Positions 12,719-12,910 of a stretch of 12,910 nucleotides of DNA are shown here, piece after piece. The DNA is taken from NCBI GenBank assembly GCA_025059545.1, contig JANXDJ010000037.1, forward strand, positions 1-12,910, read 5' to 3'. A program made the position numbers and the translations under genes. A model generated the notes under the pieces. That model saw nothing but the letters and a program-made list of their open reading frames with translations. It was not told the DNA's origin and did not search any database. Numbering within the stretch: position 1 is the first letter of the stretch; every line of letters begins with the position of its first letter. The stretch comes from Archaeoglobaceae archaeon. GTDB taxonomy: Archaea; Halobacteriota; Archaeoglobi; Archaeoglobales; Archaeoglobaceae.

Positions 12719-12910
12719 GGAGATGTATAGAATTTGAATCATATATTCCCGGCAGGAGTATTGAGGAGGTTAAAAAAGCTTACGGACTTGAAAAGGTTGT
12801 AAAACTCGCTTCCAACGAAAATCCATATGGAGCGAGTCCAAAGGCTATTGAAGTTGTCAGAAATTTCACAGATCTGCATAGGTATCCTAATGCGGAGTAT
12901 AAGGAGCTTA
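12715..12910 (+). CDS. hisC: Histidinol-phosphate aminotransferase HisC, N-terminal part (3' end outside window)
   Basis: HisC is the PLP aminotransferase that converts imidazole acetol phosphate to histidinol phosphate in histidine synthesis; some archaeal forms also act on aromatic amino acids. Only 65 codons are here: [16 protein letters not shown] (10-25), then [17 protein letters not shown] (29-45), the family's substrate-loop signature, and [12 protein letters not shown], where the Tyr of the RYP element is typical. The catalytic lysine lies beyond the window. The ATG overlaps the preceding stop as ATGA (12715-12718), which makes the start clear. It follows mfnA, a second PLP enzyme, in one operon. 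Confidence 0.93.
   Translation, partial: MRRCIEFESYIPGRSIEEVKKAYGLEKVVKLASNENPYGASPKAIEVVRNFTDLHRYPNAEYKEL

Overview
The window is a gene-dense, AT-rich stretch of an archaeal chromosome, most likely from the Archaeoglobales (Archaeoglobus, Ferroglobus or Geoglobus type). The evidence is the mix of archaeal families: MfnA-type tyrosine/aspartate decarboxylase (methanofuran pathway), the UPF0248/MJ1316-domain protein, a BtpA-family TIM barrel, a stand-alone AmrS radical SAM enzyme, archaeal MoaA/MobA and archaeal HisS, with KatG at the left edge. Start signals are also archaeal: several genes have a TATA-like box centred about 22-26 bases before the start codon and no leader, while internal operon genes use overlaps or, in one case, a strong GGAGG-type site. 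The lineage assignment is an inference from gene content; no rRNA is present.

Layout, left to right. (1) 1-701: the C-terminal third of catalase-peroxidase KatG, followed by an all-A/T palindrome. (2) 792-977: a 61-residue, very basic protein of unknown function with its own promoter. (3) 1034-4482: tatC, then trkA and trkH, the last two coupled by an ATGA overlap (K+ uptake). (4) 4442-5689, minus strand: hisS, whose 3' end overlaps trkH by 41 bases. (5) 5757-7735: a GalT-like HIT-superfamily nucleotidyltransferase translationally overlapped by amrS; the 67-base gap to hisS is a compact divergent promoter. (6) 7780-9972: a tight four-gene run of SUMT (uroporphyrinogen-III methyltransferase), a winged-helix regulator, the UPF0248 protein and the BtpA protein, preceded by a palindrome over the promoter. 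(7) 9965-11424, minus strand: mobA then moaA (molybdenum cofactor), overlapping each other by 31 bases and the BtpA gene by 8. (8) 11471-12910: mfnA, a 49-residue conserved-looking protein and the start of hisC, abutting or overlapping each other.

Several pieces fit one physiology: MfnA makes the tyramine (or beta-alanine) precursor of a C1 or CoA cofactor, MoaA and MobA supply molybdopterin dinucleotide for enzymes such as formylmethanofuran dehydrogenase, SUMT feeds siroheme (sulfite reductase), heme and cobalamin, and TatC exports folded cofactor-bearing proteins. HisS and HisC are the histidine-related genes.

No stretch longer than 300 bases lacks a gene; the largest gap is 90 bases (702-791). 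I saw no tRNA, rRNA, CRISPR array, insertion sequence or transposase. Most genes are recognised housekeeping or cofactor genes. The parts worth a second look are the SUMT-regulator-UPF0248-BtpA operon with its palindrome, the GalT-like/AmrS pair, and the two small uncharacterised proteins.
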